The notes under the pieces: model-generated
Seen by the model: only the letters and a program-made list of their open reading frames with translations
Told to the model about the DNA's origin: nothing
Databases searched by the model: none
Assembly: GCF_022201045.2 (NCBI RefSeq)
Contig: NC_068558.1
Span: forward strand, 45,039,001-45,103,000
Reading direction: 5' to 3'
Length of the DNA: 64,000 nucleotides
From: Citrus sinensis
Taxonomy: Eukaryota; Streptophyta; Magnoliopsida; Sapindales; Rutaceae
Shown: one piece after another, positions 49,526 through 60,578 of the stretch
Layout: each line of letters starts with the position of its first letter
Position numbering within the stretch: the stretch's first letter is position 1
Program-made: the position numbers and the translations under genes

Positions 49526-50313
49526 GCAATTTAACTCTCAATACACATACATAAAGTATCTCATAGGAAAGGTACATATACGGTGACTAACAATCATATC
49601 TTATGACTTAATCAATCATATAATGTGCATACATAAAATCATAACATGATACTAAATTAAACATGCTATCAAACATAAATGCTTCATGAAATACATAATA
49701 ATAATAGGAATCCACTCACAGATTGATGCTTAGTTACTATTTTATTGGGGCTTCTATTAATTATTGGGAATGTGGATTTCTCTTAAGCATGGAGTTTAAA
49801 GATTAATTATGAGAATTAATATAAAATTTTATATGTATCATAAAAATTATAACATAATTACTGAAATTTCATAAATCTATTATTCACTGATTCATTCAAT
49901 ATAAATTTAACTACTCAATTCCATTTTCTATAAAGTTCCGCTCAATTCCTCTTTCCAACTACTTTTTCACTCTCACCTTCTTAATTTCTTCTCTCTTTTC
50001 TTCCTTTTTCTCTTTTTCGTCACTCTCGGCTTCCCTTTTTTATTTTATTTCTTGTTTTCTTCTCTCTCTTCCTCGCTCTCTCTCTTTCTTTACCCTATGT
50101 TTTTATCTCGGCTTTTCATGAAGCAAATAAAAGTTGCTTTCTAATTTTTTATACTCTATATATGAACCGAGTGAAGCTAGCATGTGAAATTGATGAGACA
50201 AGAACATCAATGAAGTGGTGAAGCATGTGGATAAAGCGATGAAGCGTACATTTGCTCGTTTTTGAAGCAGATGCATGAACAAGCCCTCATAGCTACCGGC
50301 CAGCGGTGTTATA

Positions 50314-50534
50314 TTGTTGTGTCCCTCGCACCAATCCTCTATACTGAAAGAAATGTAAATCGATTGAAGAAGCTACTGTTTGGCAGCCAAGAAAATGAGA
50401 GAAAATTGACTTTTTTACTGAAATTATAATCTCTTATTCATAATAGAACAATCCAAAATACAAGTTGTCTATATTTATTACAAGTAAAGCTAACTAATTA
50501 GTTACTAACAGCCAATTCTAACTTATCTAACATA
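50314..50534 (-). mobile_element. LTR-like fragment, probably Copia type
   Basis: Read on the minus strand: TGTTAGATAAGTTAGAATTG..., AACTAATTAGTTAGCTTTACT, then a transcription-like TAATAAATATAGACAACTTG, TTGGATTGTTCTATTATG, and an end near GGGACACAACA. TG...CA ends and this sequence style are typical of plant Copia LTRs. No target duplication or internal coding domain was found, so it is a possible solo LTR or fragment. Confidence 0.4.
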
Positions 50535-51039
50535 ATGCACACGAGCAGAATATGCATAATAGAATAAGTTAAGCCATGATTGCTGCTGTTGAGCTGGCTT
50601 TTCTGACTTGGCACTTATGACAGTTAGCTTTACTGACTTGGCATTATTAACATGTGACTTAACACCAGACTGACATTGCTTCTTCATTTGGGAACTCCCA
50701 GGTGTCTTTCGTTGATAATAGACATGTCTTAATTAAGCTTGAGATGGGAGATGATCATTCCCATAATTAGATTAACAATCTTTGTATATTAATTGCAGGA
50801 ATATACGTGTTTTTAAACAGTTGCCTACTTTTTATTGCTCGGAGAAATCTCTTGTTATGCCTGTTTGAGTGTCTTTATCTTATTTACTTTTTCATTTTAT
50901 TCACTGTAAACAAGCTTTATTTTATATTGTTGGTACCATTAGTAAACTCCTAACAGTAGACTATGTTATGGCCTTTATTAATAGGCCCTCAGTTACTAGA
51001 ATTTTGATGAAGTATATACGATGCGTCGTGTCTATTGTT

Positions 51040-51600
51040 AATGTGTATTGAATTAGTGAGGTAGATTCTGGCTTTTAGCAAGATATTATATTTGAGGGGT
51101 TTTCGATTATTGTGCTTTCTTCAAGCACCCAAGCCATTCTGCTATCGCATACTATGTGGCCAATCCTAGGCTTCATGAGCCCCAACAGCTTGCAGGAGTG
51201 ATTCAGGATAGGGTTAATTGGGATAAAAGGAAGAGGCTCGTGTCTATTGGGTATTGCTAATGTTCAACCCAGAGTGGCATCTGCCCTCAATTTGTTATTA
51301 TTGCTGATAATCGGCCCCAGGGGCTTAATTTTTTATCATCTACTGATTTAGATACTTCTACCCAAGCTCCTTTGATTCATGATAAGAGTTTTGATACAGA
51401 TTTGCAGGGTAATAATACCATAGCTGATAATTGGCCTGTGAGCCCTGTTGTTTCTCCTGCTGTGGCCTCAGTTGATAGTTTGTAGGATATTGAGGTCCAG
51501 GTTGAGTTTGATTTGGTTGCTGAGCATATGATTCATGACGATTCGATTTTTTGGGATCTTGTTGTTCAAACTAATGACAATTGGTCTTAATACAAGATTT
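51040..51600 (+). other. Degenerate coding-like stretch
   Basis: GC-richer DNA with blocks that translate (for example SHSAIAYYVANPRLHEPQQ and LAGVIQDRVNWDKRKRLVS) but contain stops and frameshifts. It looks like a decayed transposon ORF, perhaps from a non-LTR retroelement; the family could not be identified. Confidence 0.3.
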
Positions 51601-51763
51601 AGTTCCTTTTTTCTTCAAGGGATTTTTCTTTTTTTTTTTGGGGGGGGACTTAGTCGTAGTTTTGTTTCTTTGGCTTTTTATTCTTTTCTTTGGAGGTTCG
51701 ATTCATCTCTCATCTAGAATTTTCTTATGTGATTTATTTAATTTTACAAGTAGGGGTCTCACC

Positions 51764-52714
51764 TAGAGATGGCAGAATCTAGTTCCGGATCTGAATCCGA
51801 ATGTAGAAGCATCCTGATGCATTTATATTTGAGATCCGAATCCATAAAAAAATATGTGGATTCTAATGTAGTAATACCAATGTAGACTGCAGGTGGATTT
51901 TCCAGGTATCCAAATCTGCATGATGTTAAATTCAAATATCATTTAAAATTTAACAAATTTACCAAATAAAATCTAATCATAATTCAACAATCAATAACTC
52001 AACACCTAAATACAACAACACTATAAATTCACAAATAAAAGTACTACAATGTGAATTAAACATTAAGATAACATATATCTAAGTTTAACACCACTATAAA
52101 TACACAAATAAAAACACCACAAATCCATATATGTTTGATTTTTTTCATTTAACTTGTATATTTTATTAATTTAATTTAATAAATAATTTAACTAAAAGAT
52201 AATGTGAATCCGCATGAATCTTTATTTTTAGGGCTAATTTTGTCCTGCCCCCAAATGTTTTAATATTTTTCGCCATGCACCCATATATTTCGAAAATACT
52301 CACTCCACACCCAATTCCGTTAATTTGACCGTTATATTTAACGGAGCTATTTGAAATTTAAATAAATATCCGAAATACCCCTTATTTTGAATTAGAGAAA
52401 AATAAAATGAGATAAAATGTTAATTTAATAATTAATGTTTACATTAAAAAATTTTATTTAAAGGTAATTAATAATAATTCCATCAATTAAATTATCAAAT
52501 AAATTTAATTTATCATCATCAAATAATATTTAGGATATGAATTTTCAAATTTACTCTTTGACCGTTAGAATAAACGGTTAAAATAACGGAATTGAGTGTA
52601 GAGTGAGTATTTTCGAAACATATGGGTGCGTGGCAAAAAATATTAAAATATTTGAGAATAGGACAAAATTAACCCTTATTTTTAACATCCTGATCCCAAC
52701 TTTTTTGTTATCTC
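51764..52714. mobile_element. hAT-like MITE interrupted by a Mutator-like MITE
   Basis: Left end TAGAGATGGCAGAATCTAGTTC and right end (inverted) GAGATAACAAAAAAGTTGGGATC match loosely. The interior has TCCGGATCTGAATCCG-type sequence. The element is split by the 445-bp insertion at 52231-52675, with the matching 9-bp duplication. Its own target duplication was not found. Confidence 0.5.
52231..52675. mobile_element. Mutator-like MITE, 445 bp, with 9-bp target-site duplication
   Basis: Inverted ends of about 115 bases: GGGCTAATTTTGTCCTGCCC on the left and, inverted, GGGTTAATTTTGTCCTATTC on the right. Both arms include CACCCATAT, TTTCGAAAATACTCACTC and AATTCCGTTA. It is flanked by TTATTTTTA at 52222-52230 and 52676-52684. 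The 9-bp duplication and the long ends fit Mutator-like elements. It is nested in an older hAT-like MITE. Confidence 0.9.
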
Positions 52715-53233
52715 GCTTAACCCTCATCTCATTGGTGGTTTTTAATTTAAAATAATAATAATGATAATAATAACAACAACAACAACTTATATTTTATTAC
52801 AAAATTGGATTACCCGGGCCGGTCATATCAAGTTTACAGAGAAGAATCACGTGCCCATCCTTTAAGAAAGTAAAAGAATCGGGGTCTTTTACTGCAATAA
52901 TTACGAATGTTGGTGGAAAATAAAGACGATGGGCATGATAGTGCAACGATTCACATTTACTCGACAATGATTATCAACAACAGTGAATTAAAATGAAACC
53001 TTAAGTAGATATGGATATGGTTGAGAAAGGTGGTGAATTAAAACCACTGGCTTATTAGCTACCAACCTCGTTTTAGTTTTAGGTAAAATCTTACGTCAGA
53101 GCTCGTTTTACTTTAAAGTTTAAATCCGCAGATGGCGACCGCTGACCCAGGCATTCAAGGTTACAAGCAAATAACCTCCAGCCACGTTATCTATTTAGAT
53201 AAAGGTCTCAAAACCCGCTCCTAGGGGGCCAAC

Positions 53234-54097
53234 TAGGGATGACAATGGACACCGCCCGCAGCGGATTTGTCATTACCAAATTCAAATCCGCACAAAATTT
53301 AAATTATTAAACCCACCCGCAACTCGCAGCGGGTTTTAATTTTTTTAAAAAAACCCACCCGCAGCGGGTTTTAACAATTACCAAACCCGCAATGGTATCC
53401 GGTGGATTTTTTACGGGTTTCCGTATTTAAAATCACAAATTTTTAATATATAAATTTATAATAATAACCTCAAATTCCATATAACATATTCAATTTTATA
53501 TTTAAACAATGTAAATAAAAAAGTAAAATTTCCACATCAATTCAACACAAATTCTCAAATTTAAGTATAAATTACACAAATCTATTTAAAAAGCACAAAC
53601 TAATATCTAAAAATAATAATTACATTTCATATTATCATTTAAAATAAGATCCAAGAGAAGATATTCATTTTATTCACCACTATAAGCACCCATCCAACAC
53701 AATGGCTATAATAATAATTAAGATTAATATTTTCAAATACTAATTCGAAGGGAAATGTCTTTAGTTTTCTTTAGGTTGTGACTTTAGAATAGGAGATGAG
53801 TCATATACACACATACATAACTTTGAGCCTTTGGCTATTTAGTAATTTGATTAATTATATTATTTTCTTTATATATCTTTATATTTAAATTAAATTAAAA
53901 ATATTTGAAAAAAATTATTACGGGTTTGGTGGATATCCATGCGGGTATCCACCGGATATAAGGTTAATACCAAACCCACCCGCATCCATGTGCGGGTTTT
54001 AATTTATAATACTAAACCCGCCTGCAACGGATAAAATTACCCGCAACGGGCGGATTTTGACGGGTTTACGGATTTGCGGGTACAATTGTCATTCCTA
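53234..54097. mobile_element. hAT-like MITE, 864 bp, with 8-bp target-site duplication
   Basis: Ends TAGGGATGACAATGG and, inverted, TAGGAATGACAATTGTA match. The element is flanked by GGGCCAAC at 53226-53233 and 54098-54105. The interior is AT-rich with repeated CCCGCAACGG and GCGGGTTT motifs and no coding capacity. Confidence 0.88.
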
Positions 54098-54105
54098 GGG
54101 CCAAC

Positions 54106-55912
54106 GATGTCCAAGTATGGTATTAAAATATACAACTAGCTTTATATATATATATATAATTTATTTTATTCTAAATATGCGGGAACAAGTAAATTCCTAC
54201 TTAAAAGGACAGTTAAGCTCCCAATAATGGCTGAACCCATACACCAAAGGTTATTGGAGGCATGGGTTGCCAACGAACTAGCTCTTAAATACAACATATA
54301 TATTTACATTTTTTTTAATTGGGTTAATTTAGGACAATCAACGGCTAAACAGATTCGTCACTCTCTCTTCGGGCCGAGAAAATCTTGTACTTGTACTTGT
54401 GACTACACAAGGTAATACAAATAGCCAACTATAAGATGTTGCTCTTGGGTGCAGCTTTATTTCCCAATATTGCTTGGAGGAAATTTGGGGTCACAAATCA
54501 AGTAGAAGCAAATTGTTGTTTGGTATCATCTTACGCGGTCATTTTATTGCATTGGGTACTTTAAGACAAATTTTCAAAATTCGAAGATATCGGCATTAGT
54601 TCAGCAATGCTAAACCATTGCCTATGAACTTTTCAAGTTCATTGTGGTAAACTTGACGGAAATTAGCATTGACATGTAAATCATTTAGCATTTTGGATGA
54701 GCAACGTTGAGCTCAGATCACATCCAGGCATATGGCGGATCTCTTTTATATAGAATTGTCACCGCTCAAATATCTCTTGAAACTCCGTCTTTAAGTAAAC
54801 CCCATTGATTAATACGCAAAATCTATTGTTGTTATCAACATTCACTTTAATTATAAAAACACCCTTAAATTTTTAAGAGATTTAACACTCACTTTTAATA
54901 ATAATCAAGTTAAGCTGCAAACAAATTATTTAACACAATTTTAGTTATTAATTTTATTTATTTATGTTCAATACTGGATTTTGTACTTAAAATAACTTAC
55001 AATGAGAACAAAGTAATAAAAAATATTCTATAAATACAACCAAAATAAAAAAAAATGGAAGAGGAAGAAGAAAAAGAAAAAGGGACACAAGCTAAAAAAA
55101 GGGGGCTTCTTTATAATGCCCATATTTATTTGATTTTTGAAAAATAACAGTATTGCACATATTTTGTAGTCAATTTTTTTTTCAAAGCATTGATTTCTTT
55201 ATTGTTCATCTAAGTATGGCTTAAAATGTTAAAAAATAAATTTTTAGGACTTAAGACATTGTATAATAAGTGTATTGTATGAATGTTTAAAATAATTATG
55301 TAATATTGACTTATAATTAATTGTCTCATATAGTAATTCACATAATAATAATAATAATAAATTTTATAATAATTTTTTTAAAATTAAAATATTTTTAGAA
55401 TGCAAATAATTCACCCTTATTATAATTGGAAGAAAGAGGGGTTTTCTGAGATTAATAAACGGGTGTAAATTGTTTTTACATTGGCCGTGTTCATTTAATG
55501 TACATGCAACGAGCGCACATGAAATGAGTTCATGGGACAAGCACCAGTCTTGGGCTTTTAGTCTTCTTGATTGGGCTTTCCAAGGCTAGAGGCTCTTAGC
55601 ATGTAAGGTTTCGATTCCAACCGCTCAGGTTCTTGTCAGCTTCAGTGACGAAATTAGGGTTTGTCATCGATCGTATTCCTATAAAATCAATCCGATCCCA
55701 AACATGTTTAGAGCGAATTCGGATATTGCTCAATATCACATTAGATAATATTTGTATAATCCGAACAATCGGATCGGATTACGCTTAAAATAAAAAAATT
55801 AAAATACAAAAGCAAATTAGAAAATCAAAACCTAAGTTCCATATACTCAAACTCAACCACGCCTCATACGAAGTTCACAAGCCCGAAGACCTCATATCTA
55901 AAATATAAATTA
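54106..55912. other. AT-rich intergenic DNA
   Basis: No gene is recognised. A short frame at 54227-54415 starts MAEPIHQRLLEAWV but has no family features. GC-richer stretches near 55540-55660 are unassigned. Confidence 0.45.
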
Positions 55913-56666
55913 TAGGGGTATTCGCAAATCGAATTTTGCAAATTATACATCAATCAATATATGATACATAATTTTACGGATTATAAATTTTTAATCCAAT
56001 TCAATCCACAAATCAATGAAATTCAACACAAATCCAATCCATACACATGTGGATCGGATGCGGATTTGATTTAATCCATATCTAATCTATCATTTTGTAG
56101 ATTGATTTGCGGGCTAAAATTTTTTTATCATGTCCTATCCATAAATTAATTAAATAAAAAAATTAATGTAAAAATAATTTTAATACCAATCAAATTTAAA
56201 ATTAAATATGATTTAAATAAATTACTTTTTTAAATAAAGCTAGAAAATACCTTCAAACTTCAAAATATAACACACCGAAATAGAAAAGAAAAAATCTCAT
56301 TTATTTAGATCAGTACATGAAAGTTAATTTGTTTAGATTAGCTGTATATATTTTTTAATTATTTTTATTTTATTTTATTATTGGATGAGATATAATATGG
56401 TATTAATGTAACTATATTTTAACTTATTTATTCATTAGTAAATGTCATCTTTACCAATTTAATTTTTTATTAAATAAATATATATTTTTGCAGATTTGCA
56501 AATTTTTGAGGATTCATAGAAATAAATCAATATCCAATTCACCGATTGTAGATTTTTAAATTTTCAATCCAATCTAATCCATCAATTCACTGATCGAATT
56601 TTTACGGATTAAATTTTTACAGATCAGACAAATTGAGCGAATTAAATTGAATTCTAACACCCCCTA
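55913..56666. mobile_element. hAT-like MITE, 754 bp, with 8-bp target-site duplication
   Basis: Left end TAGGGGTATTCGCAAATCG; right end inverted TAGGGGGTGTTAGAATTC. Flanked by ATAAATTA at 55905-55912 and 56667-56674. The flanks are AT-rich, so the duplication is less informative than the others, but the TAGGGG ends fit the same class. Confidence 0.7.
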
Positions 56667-56679
56667 ATAAATTATATAT

Positions 56680-59150
56680 GCTTTTCAGTTCAATATTCAC
56701 GATCGAACAAAGAACTAGTCAACTTGACTTAGAAAAAGTTCACCAACCCAGCCAAAACTACGAGCCACGAACCTAGCCAATAGCCACGAGCTGAACAACC
56801 ACGAACCCAGCCGGCAGCCACAGATACACATCAACCCACAAACCAGCCAGTATTGAGCTTTTGGGAAGAAGGAGAGACTAATTGTTTCAGTTTTCATGAA
56901 CACATAGCTCTATTAATTGATTCTTGATCTTGGAAGGAGATAACTTGGATAATCTTTTTCCAAATATGGCAATTGAACTCGAAGGATTGACACTTGGTGG
57001 AAATCAATGCTTTGTTCTCATTATTGCTCTTATTATTCTGCTTCTGCACACAGTTTGGCTTGACAATCTTAGCCTTCTTTGGCTATTGGCAACCATATCA
57101 ACTTTGTCCCCAAATTCAACTGATTTTTGTTATATGAATTTAATTTGATCCGATCCTAACCCAAATTAATTCAAAATATTCATTTGATCCAAACTTAACC
57201 GGATTAGATTTGATTGGATTTAAAGTTCGGATTATATTCAGATAATCTTTGTTTCACCCCGAACAATTCAAAGTCAGATTGGATGGATCTAAATTTGAGG
57301 TTGCCACCCTAAATGAAATTGTGAGGAAACATTGAGCATGACTCTTTAGTCTTAAGTCCTGATTAAGATTGATGTGCAATATTTTTTAAGATATAGCCGC
57401 TGTAGAAAAAAATTATAACTATCAAATAAAAGTTAATAGTATGTAGTAAATATAAATTTTAAATAATAATTTTGACAAAATTATTAAAGATATTGTTGAT
57501 GCTGAAATCTGGTCACCCTCGGCCTGACCAGATTGTATCACCAACGATTGTATTGACAATTACAAAGAGGCTGCACTCCACTAACCTTAGCAATTGCTCG
57601 AGCTCCTGGGACTCAAATCATTCTTCCTCTTCTTTCCAAACCTGCGTTCACTGAAACCAATCAGAGACACCAGTGATTTTTCCGGCATAAACCCTCCGAT
57701 ACTTAAGTCAGTATACGGAGTTTACAGAAAAATTGTATAATTTATGGTTGCGCACACTCACTGCGATGTTCTTAAAGTAAAATTTGTTTAAGGTTGTTCT
57801 GTAGTAATGCCTTATATCAATTCGGCAGAGTTTCCCCCCTCTCTCTTTTTTTTTTTTTGTATCTCCCATGTATCTCTTTTTTCTCAGCTTTTATAGATAG
57901 TTGTTCCGTGTTTCTAGGCCCTTCCCATGTCCGTTAGACGTGGGTGATCAGGAGCCTCAAGGAGCCTTCAACCGCCGAACGTGGATAAACGTGGGTAATC
58001 GTGTTCACTCCAGCAGTTTGGGGCATGACGAAACTGTCGCGTGGGTGTGAGATCGTGCCTTCTTTCTAAGTGATAAGAATCTGATCGACATGAACTTCTT
58101 GGTCGGCGTTTGTTTCTTGTCAATACGTGCTCCATAATGGAATATTACCATGAATCTATTCATAACATTCAGCCGAAGAGATTTGCCCCCGGGTGAGAAA
58201 TGGAGAGATGCTTGACTGATACTTTTTATTACTCAATAAATATAATAGATTTTTTCATCATATAAATAAAAAATTATATTAATACAACTTTCAAACTAAA
58301 ATAGTTAGTGTTTATTAAATAATTTAATTTTGTATGTTAATATCAATCCCAAACAAATCTTTTGCTAAGGACAGATGGTGACCATTCAAGCTCAGTAGAG
58401 TCGCTTACACGTTTTTGTGATTATCATTTCTCACGAACCATCTTCGTCATTTGAAAATTACAAGGAGCTGAGTAGCCTGGCCCCAGCGCCGGCGTATCAG
58501 CCATGAACAAGTGGTGCATTCTACAGAATACACCTTGTAGTTGTTGGCATCTTGAAACCCATTTGATGGGAGTGAAAATACAAACTTCATATTGATATGC
58601 TTATACGAGAAGTTCCTTTTAAACTCCATGGATAGATGCCCTATCGCCGAATACATCATCAACACGACGAATCCGACTCTTTTAAAAAGCAAATTCGAAT
58701 TTAAAAGGGACATCTTATAAAATTCGAAGCATATCTTATATATAGCAGATTTTGCATGTAATTTGGAATATATATATATGAATGAGGAAATGTCAGCTGC
58801 AATAATCTCATCAATCACCAAGCTAACGGTATAAATATGGATATGAACGTGATTAAAATATACGTGATTCGCAAAACACCTTTTCCCGTTCGATTCATGT
58901 ATTGGTTTGTTTTTATAGTTAATAACCACCCAGCCTAATAGATAAAATTAAAAATTAAATTAATAATGCGATATGATATAGGGTTAATAAATATGGACTA
59001 GTTGGGACAAGCAGCAATCAAGTAGTCTGAAATATCAAGCTGATCTGTCATCCACAACCACGAAGAATCTGACCAATCCCGACAAGGAACGAGGGCCCAC
59101 CCACTATTAAAGAATATTGCCATGTCAGCTCTTAAAATAGTTTCATACAT
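56680..59150. other. Intergenic region with transposon remnants
   Basis: A hAT-type right end (TTGCCACCCTA) at 57301-57311 has no visible left partner. A GC-richer block at 57490-58200 with many GTGGG/ACGTGG motifs resembles part of an LTR retroelement but has no clear ends. A 160-codon minus-strand frame (58447-58929) and a 61-codon frame (58998-59183) are not recognised. Confidence 0.45.
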
Positions 59151-59158
59151 CATTTCTC

Positions 59159-59166
59159 TATATAAT
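59159..59166 (+). promoter_or_regulatory. TATA box of the 77-residue protein gene
   Basis: TATATAAT lies 63 bases ahead of the start codon at 59229, fitting a short 5' UTR. Confidence 0.5.
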
Positions 59167-59228
59167 GCCATACAAGTCCCCACCCTAGCTCTAATATCTT
59201 AGCCTGAAAACAAATAGTGCTAATTAAG

Positions 59229-59462
59229 ATGAAGCATCATCAAGTCGCCGGCGAAAGTTCTCTAACTCACGATTCGAAGAGAACGATCGGAGAAAAATTC
59301 CGGCAGGCCTATGAAGCAGCCATGGTGGCTGCGGCAGGAGATGGAGTTCAACGAGGTTGCAACGTTCCAATTAATAGAGGAATTGAGAGGCGAAAGCCGA
59401 GCTACCGCGCTGAAGATCCCATCAGAACTATTATGTTTTTGGGGTCATGGAGTCACACTTAG
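59229..59462 (+). CDS. Small plant protein of unknown function, 77 residues
   Basis: Intronless ORF starting MKHHQVAGESSLTHDSKR and ending with the distinctive PSYRAEDPIRTIMFLGSWSH followed by Thr. It has a basic Arg-rich middle (RGIERRKPSYR) and an alanine patch (AAMVAAAGD). No signal peptide or membrane segment is visible. The C-terminal block looks like a conserved motif of a small plant-specific family, but I cannot name it with confidence. A TATA box is well placed, the flanks are AT-rich and the coding part is not, so it is probably a real gene. Confidence 0.7.
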   Translation: MKHHQVAGESSLTHDSKRTIGEKFRQAYEAAMVAAAGDGVQRGCNVPINRGIERRKPSYRAEDPIRTIMFLGSWSHT

Positions 59463-60578
59463 CCATGGACTTTGATCCATTGATTTGTAAAAACTGGGGC
59501 TGATGTCGATGATGAGATCAATTTATTGTGTAAAAAACCCATTTTTATGAATCTATACGTGAATACTGTAAAATAAGTTCTTTACAGCTAATTGTAACAA
59601 ACATAAACCCTTCTTCACATGAAATATTCACTGTTGCGCAGAGATGGAGTTTGTTAATATTGTGTCCTGCAAATTGAATTATTAATTAATTAGACTTGCC
59701 TAATATTAATTTGTCTCGCTCTTTTTCACTTATGTTAGTGAAATTTCTACTTCCAAATATCGTGGCTTCACGGTAATCATCTTTCTTGATTATCTTATTA
59801 TCGTTCAACTACTTATAAACGAATAATGAAGCAGTTATAACATGAGAAACAATAATATGGAATAAAAGATATCTTAACAGGAATCAATCCCGTGATTTCT
59901 GATAAGTAATTAACGCCCTCACCGTCCCTATTCCCTTGTATAAGAATTAGTTAATGAACTAAGAAATCATGCATCCCTCACCACAAATTCCTTACATCAT
60001 ACTATCATAGCTAGAGAATAGAGATCAAAGCATTTTTTTATCCAAGGAAAAAAATAACAATAATCATAATAAAAACAATAATAATAAAACCAAGCTTGTC
60101 ATGGAGCTGTTCTAACTTAACAAATGTCCTTTGGTTCGAGGCCTAAGAATGCAATTGTATTAAATATTTATTGCGAGAGATTTGCCGCCTTAATAATTTT
60201 ATCGGTTCGAATCCTTATTAGTCGGGCTTAATATATCATTTGAATGTCGGATTGGTAATATACCACAAAAAAAAAAAATCAGGGCTTGTTCGAGCTCTAA
60301 GCCTGGCCCAAATTTATTGCCACGAATGGGCGCCAGGCCCGTTAAAATCGAAGTTCAGGCCCAATGCAGGTTCATGTTCAAGACTCAAGTGCGGGTGCTT
60401 CCAAGGGTCGGAAAAAATCCTGTCCAGGTTTAACCCTGCGACAAGCCCGCCCCTCACAACGGGCCCGGATGAGATAACTCGCACAGTATGTCTGCGGCTG
60501 CGCGGTTGGTAAACGCCAGCCTACGAGAAGGGTGAGTGAGCAATTAATTAGAGTTATCAAATCTCTAGTTCTAGAATA
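59463..60578. other. Intergenic region and FOLD promoter
   Basis: No gene is recognised between the small protein gene and FOLD. A GGTTCGAATCC B-box motif near 60205 may belong to a tRNA-related or SINE fragment. Site II-like motifs lie at 60304-60310 (TGGCCCA), 60357-60363 (AGGCCCA) and 60461-60466 (GGGCCC). Confidence 0.5.

Noticed and set aside
58447-58929. 160-codon minus-strand frame
   Set aside because: Low-complexity start, no recognised domain, surrounded by transposon remnants; not enough to call a gene.
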